Assembly: GCF_037975245.1 (NCBI RefSeq)
Contig: NC_092571.1
Span: 21,873,917-21,937,916, forward strand
DNA length: 64,000 bases
Reading direction: 5' to 3'
From: Apostichopus japonicus
Lineage: Eukaryota; Echinodermata; Holothuroidea; Aspidochirotida; Stichopodidae
The notes beneath the pieces were generated by a model, which made no database searches, was not told the origin of the DNA, and saw only the letters and a list, made by a program, of their open reading frames with translations. Below, piece after piece: positions 61,501 to 64,000 of this stretch (position 1 is the stretch's first letter; every line of letters starts with the position of its first letter). The position numbers and the translations under genes are program-made.

Positions 61501-64000
61501 ATATCTCAGTCCATACAGTGGCGCGATGGCTTGGCGCACTGTACGAGCTGATGATCGAGACTCTCTTTTGCATCCGTGGTTCGAACCCCGGGTGATGACG
61601 TCTTTTGCCGATCTTTTACAGCAAGTGCCTACACGGGGAGCTGTAAGTATTAGTTAATCCACCTAATATCTCAGTCCATACAGTGGCGCGATGGCTTGGC
61701 GCACTGTACGAGCTGATGATCGAGACTCTCTTTTGCATCCGTGGTTCGAACCCCGGGTGATGACGTCTTTTGCCGATCTTTTACAGCAAGTGCCTACACG
61801 GGGAGCTGTAAGTATAAGTTAATCCACCTAATATCTCAGTCCATACAGTGGCGCGATGGCTTGGCGCGTTGTACGAGCTGATGATCGAGACTCTCTTTTG
61901 CATCGGTGGTTCGAACCCCGGGTGATGACGTCTTTTGCCGATCTTTTACAGCAAGTGCCTACACGGGGAGCTGTAAGTATTAGTTAATCCACCTAATATC
62001 TCAGTCCATACAGTGGCGCGATGGCTTGGCGCGTTGTACGAGCTGATGATCGAGACTCTCTTTTGCATCCGTGGTTCGAAGCCCGGGTGATGACGTCTTT
62101 TGCCGATCTTTTACAGCAAGTGCCTACACGGGGAGCTGTAAGTATTAGTTAATCCACCTAATATCTCAGTCCATACAGTGGCGCGATGGCTTGGCGCACT
62201 GTACGAGCTGATGATCGAGACTCTCTTTTGCATCCGTGGTTCGAACCCCGGGTGATGACGTCTTTTGCCGATCTTTTACAGCAAGTGCCTACACTGGCAG
62301 CTGTAAGTATTAGTTAATCCAGCTAATATCTCAGTCCATACAGTGGCGCGATGGCTTGGCGCGTTGTACGAGCTGATGATCGAGACTCTCTTTTGCATCC
62401 GTGGTTCGAACCCCGGGTGATGACGTCTTTTGCCGATCTTTTACAGCAAGTGCCTACACGGGGAGCTGTAAGTATTAGTTAATCCACCTAATATCTCAGT
62501 CCATACAGTGGCGCGATGGCTTGGCGCACTGTACGAGCTGATGATCGAGACTCTCTTTTGCATCCGTGGTTCGAACCCCGGGTGATGACGTCTTTTGCCG
62601 ATCTTTTAAGGCAAGTGCCTACACGGGGAGCTGTAAGTATTAGTTAATCCACCTAATATCTCAGTCCATACAGTGGCGCGATGGCTTGGCGCACTGTACG
62701 AGCTGATGATCGAGACTCTCTTTTGCATCCGTGGTTCGAACCCCGGGTGATGACGTCTTTTGCCGATCTTTTACAGCAAGTGCCTACACGGGGAGCTGTA
62801 AGTATTAGTTAATCCACCTAATATCTCAGTCCATACAGTGGCGCGATGGCTTGGCGCGTTGTACGAGCTGATGATCGAGACTCTCTTTTGCATCCGTGGT
62901 TCGAACCCCGGGTGATGACGTCTTTTGCCGATCTTTTACAGCAAGTGCCTACACTGGCAGCTGTAAGTATTAGTTAATCCACCTAATATCTCAGTCCATA
63001 CAGTGGCGCGATGGCTTGGCGCGTTGTACGAGCTGATGATCGAGACTCTCTTTTGCATCCGTGGTTCGAACCCCGGGTGATGACGTCTTTTGCCGATCTT
63101 TTACAGCAAGTGCCTACACGGGGAGCTGTAAGTATTAGTTAATCCACCTAATATCTCAGTCCATACAGTGGCGCGATGGCTTGGCGCGTTGTACGAGCTG
63201 ATGATCGAGACTCTCTTTTGCATCCGTGGTTCGAACCCCGGGTGATGACGTCTTTTGCCGATCTTTTACAGCAAGTGCCTACACTGGCAGCTGTAAGTAT
63301 TAGTTAATCCAGCTAATATCTCAGTCCATACAGTGGCGCGATGGCTTGGCGCGTTGTACGAGCTGATGATCGAGACTCTCTTTTGCATCCGTGGTTCGAA
63401 CCCCGGGTGATGACGTCTTTTGCCGATCTTTTACAGCAAGTGCCTACACGGGGAGCTGTAAGTATTAGTTAATCCAGCTAATATCTCAGTCCATACAGTG
63501 GCGCGATGGCTTGGCGCACTGTACGAGCTGATGATCGAGACTCTCTTTTGCATCCGTGGTTCGAAGCCCGGGTGATGACGTCTTTTGCCGATCTTTTACA
63601 GCAAGTGCCTACACGGGGAGCTGTAAGTATTAGTTAATCCACCTAATATCTCAGTCCATACAGTGGCGCGATGGCTTGGCGCACTGTACGAGCTGATGAT
63701 CGAGACTCTCTTTTGCATCCGTGGTTCGAACCCCGGGTGATGACGTCTTTTGCCGATCTTTTACAGCAAGTGCCTACACGGGGAGCTGTAAGTATTAGTT
63801 AATCCACCTAATATCTCAGTCCAAACAGTGGCGCGATGGCTTGGCGCACTGTACGAGCTGATGATCGAGACTCTCTTTTGCATCCGTGGTTCGAAGCCCG
63901 GGTGATGACGTCTTTTGCCGATCTTTTACAGCAAGTGCCTACACGGGGAGCTGTAAGTATTAGTTAATCCAGCTAATATCTCAGTCCATACAGTGGCGCG

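Larger units (their letters stand above)
7174..64000. repeat. 165-bp tandem satellite with tRNA-like (Pol III-type) module, about 345 copies
   Basis: One head-to-tail array fills the rest of the window and runs off its right edge. The period is 165 bp; B-box positions at 10021, 10186 and 10351 are examples. From the first B box (7224) to the last (63887) the spacing fits 344 periods once the short monomers are subtracted: about 8750 and 8900, 17.93, 20.74, 23.38, 38.84, 56.03 and 57.51 kb, plus the first three. On the plus strand each monomer holds a near A box, a GCGC/GCGC hairpin, a perfect B box, T4 runs, and a 21-bp block between splice-like signals. GC content of the common monomer is 83/165 and it has about 11 CpGs. 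Monomers differ mainly at a few recurring sites: CACGGGGAGCT/CACTGGCAGCT, CCACCTAAT/CCAGCTAAT, GCGCACTG/GCGCGTTG/GCGCGCTG, and GATGATC/GACGATC. No other element interrupts it. Confidence 0.98.

Noticed and set aside
7174-64000. CRISPR-like array
   Set aside because: There are no unique spacers. The whole 165-bp unit repeats with only point variants, and the context is animal retrotransposons.
7174-64000. Array of functional tRNA genes
   Set aside because: The B box and parts of the D and T arms are recognisable, but I find no 7-bp acceptor stem or credible anticodon arm, and a T4 run lies between the boxes. tRNA-derived is the most that can be supported.

Overview
This is eukaryotic, almost certainly animal, repeat DNA. 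No host gene, rRNA, canonical tRNA, operon or bacterial feature is visible. The left 7.17 kb is an AT-rich graveyard of nested retrotransposons: a CR1/Jockey-like non-LTR element with two more fragments of the same family, a rearranged DIRS-like fragment, and an L1/Tx1-like non-LTR element. This mix, with (TA)n and (ATTC)n microsatellites, is common in aquatic invertebrates such as cnidarians, molluscs, echinoderms and hemichordates. I cannot name a species.

Layout. 1-315 holds nothing I recognise, followed by (TA)n and (ATTC)n tracts. 393-2778 is the minus-strand CR1/Jockey-like element (copy A), with its 3' end on the left and two frameshifts. 2777-3045 is a second, 5'-truncated copy of its 3' end (copy B). 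3053-3866 holds a DIRS-like fragment whose reverse transcriptase is partly duplicated and whose left border carries a 14-bp direct and a 27-bp inverted copy of the right flank. 3826-7173 is a plus-strand L1/Tx1-like ORF2 remnant with several frameshifts. It is also split at 5997-6082 by a third CR1/Jockey-like tail (copy C) with a 6-bp target duplication. It ends in AATAAA and a short A-run.

The remaining 56.8 kb (7174-64000, running off the right edge) is one uninterrupted tandem array of a 165-bp monomer, about 345 copies by hand phase-counting. The monomer has about 50% GC and about 11 CpGs. Its first half looks like a tRNA-derived SINE head: a near-consensus A box, a D-arm-like GCGC hairpin, a perfect B box (GGTTCGAACCC) 48 bp further on, a T-arm-like stem, then two T4 runs. 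Its second half holds an inverted repeat around a 21-bp block, flanked by a good 3' splice-site-like (TCTTTTACAG) and 5' splice-site-like (GTAAGT) sequence. The array has a diverged left-edge subfamily (to about 10.6 kb), a homogenised core, and local higher-order repeats of 16/17, 12, 9 and 4 monomers.

The most interesting points are these. A megasatellite appears to be built from a Pol III-type tRNA-like module. The Tx1-like element's A-tail stops exactly at the A box of the first, degenerate monomer; Tx1-clade elements include families that target RNA-gene arrays and simple repeats. All function is inferred from sequence only, and transcription of the array is untested.
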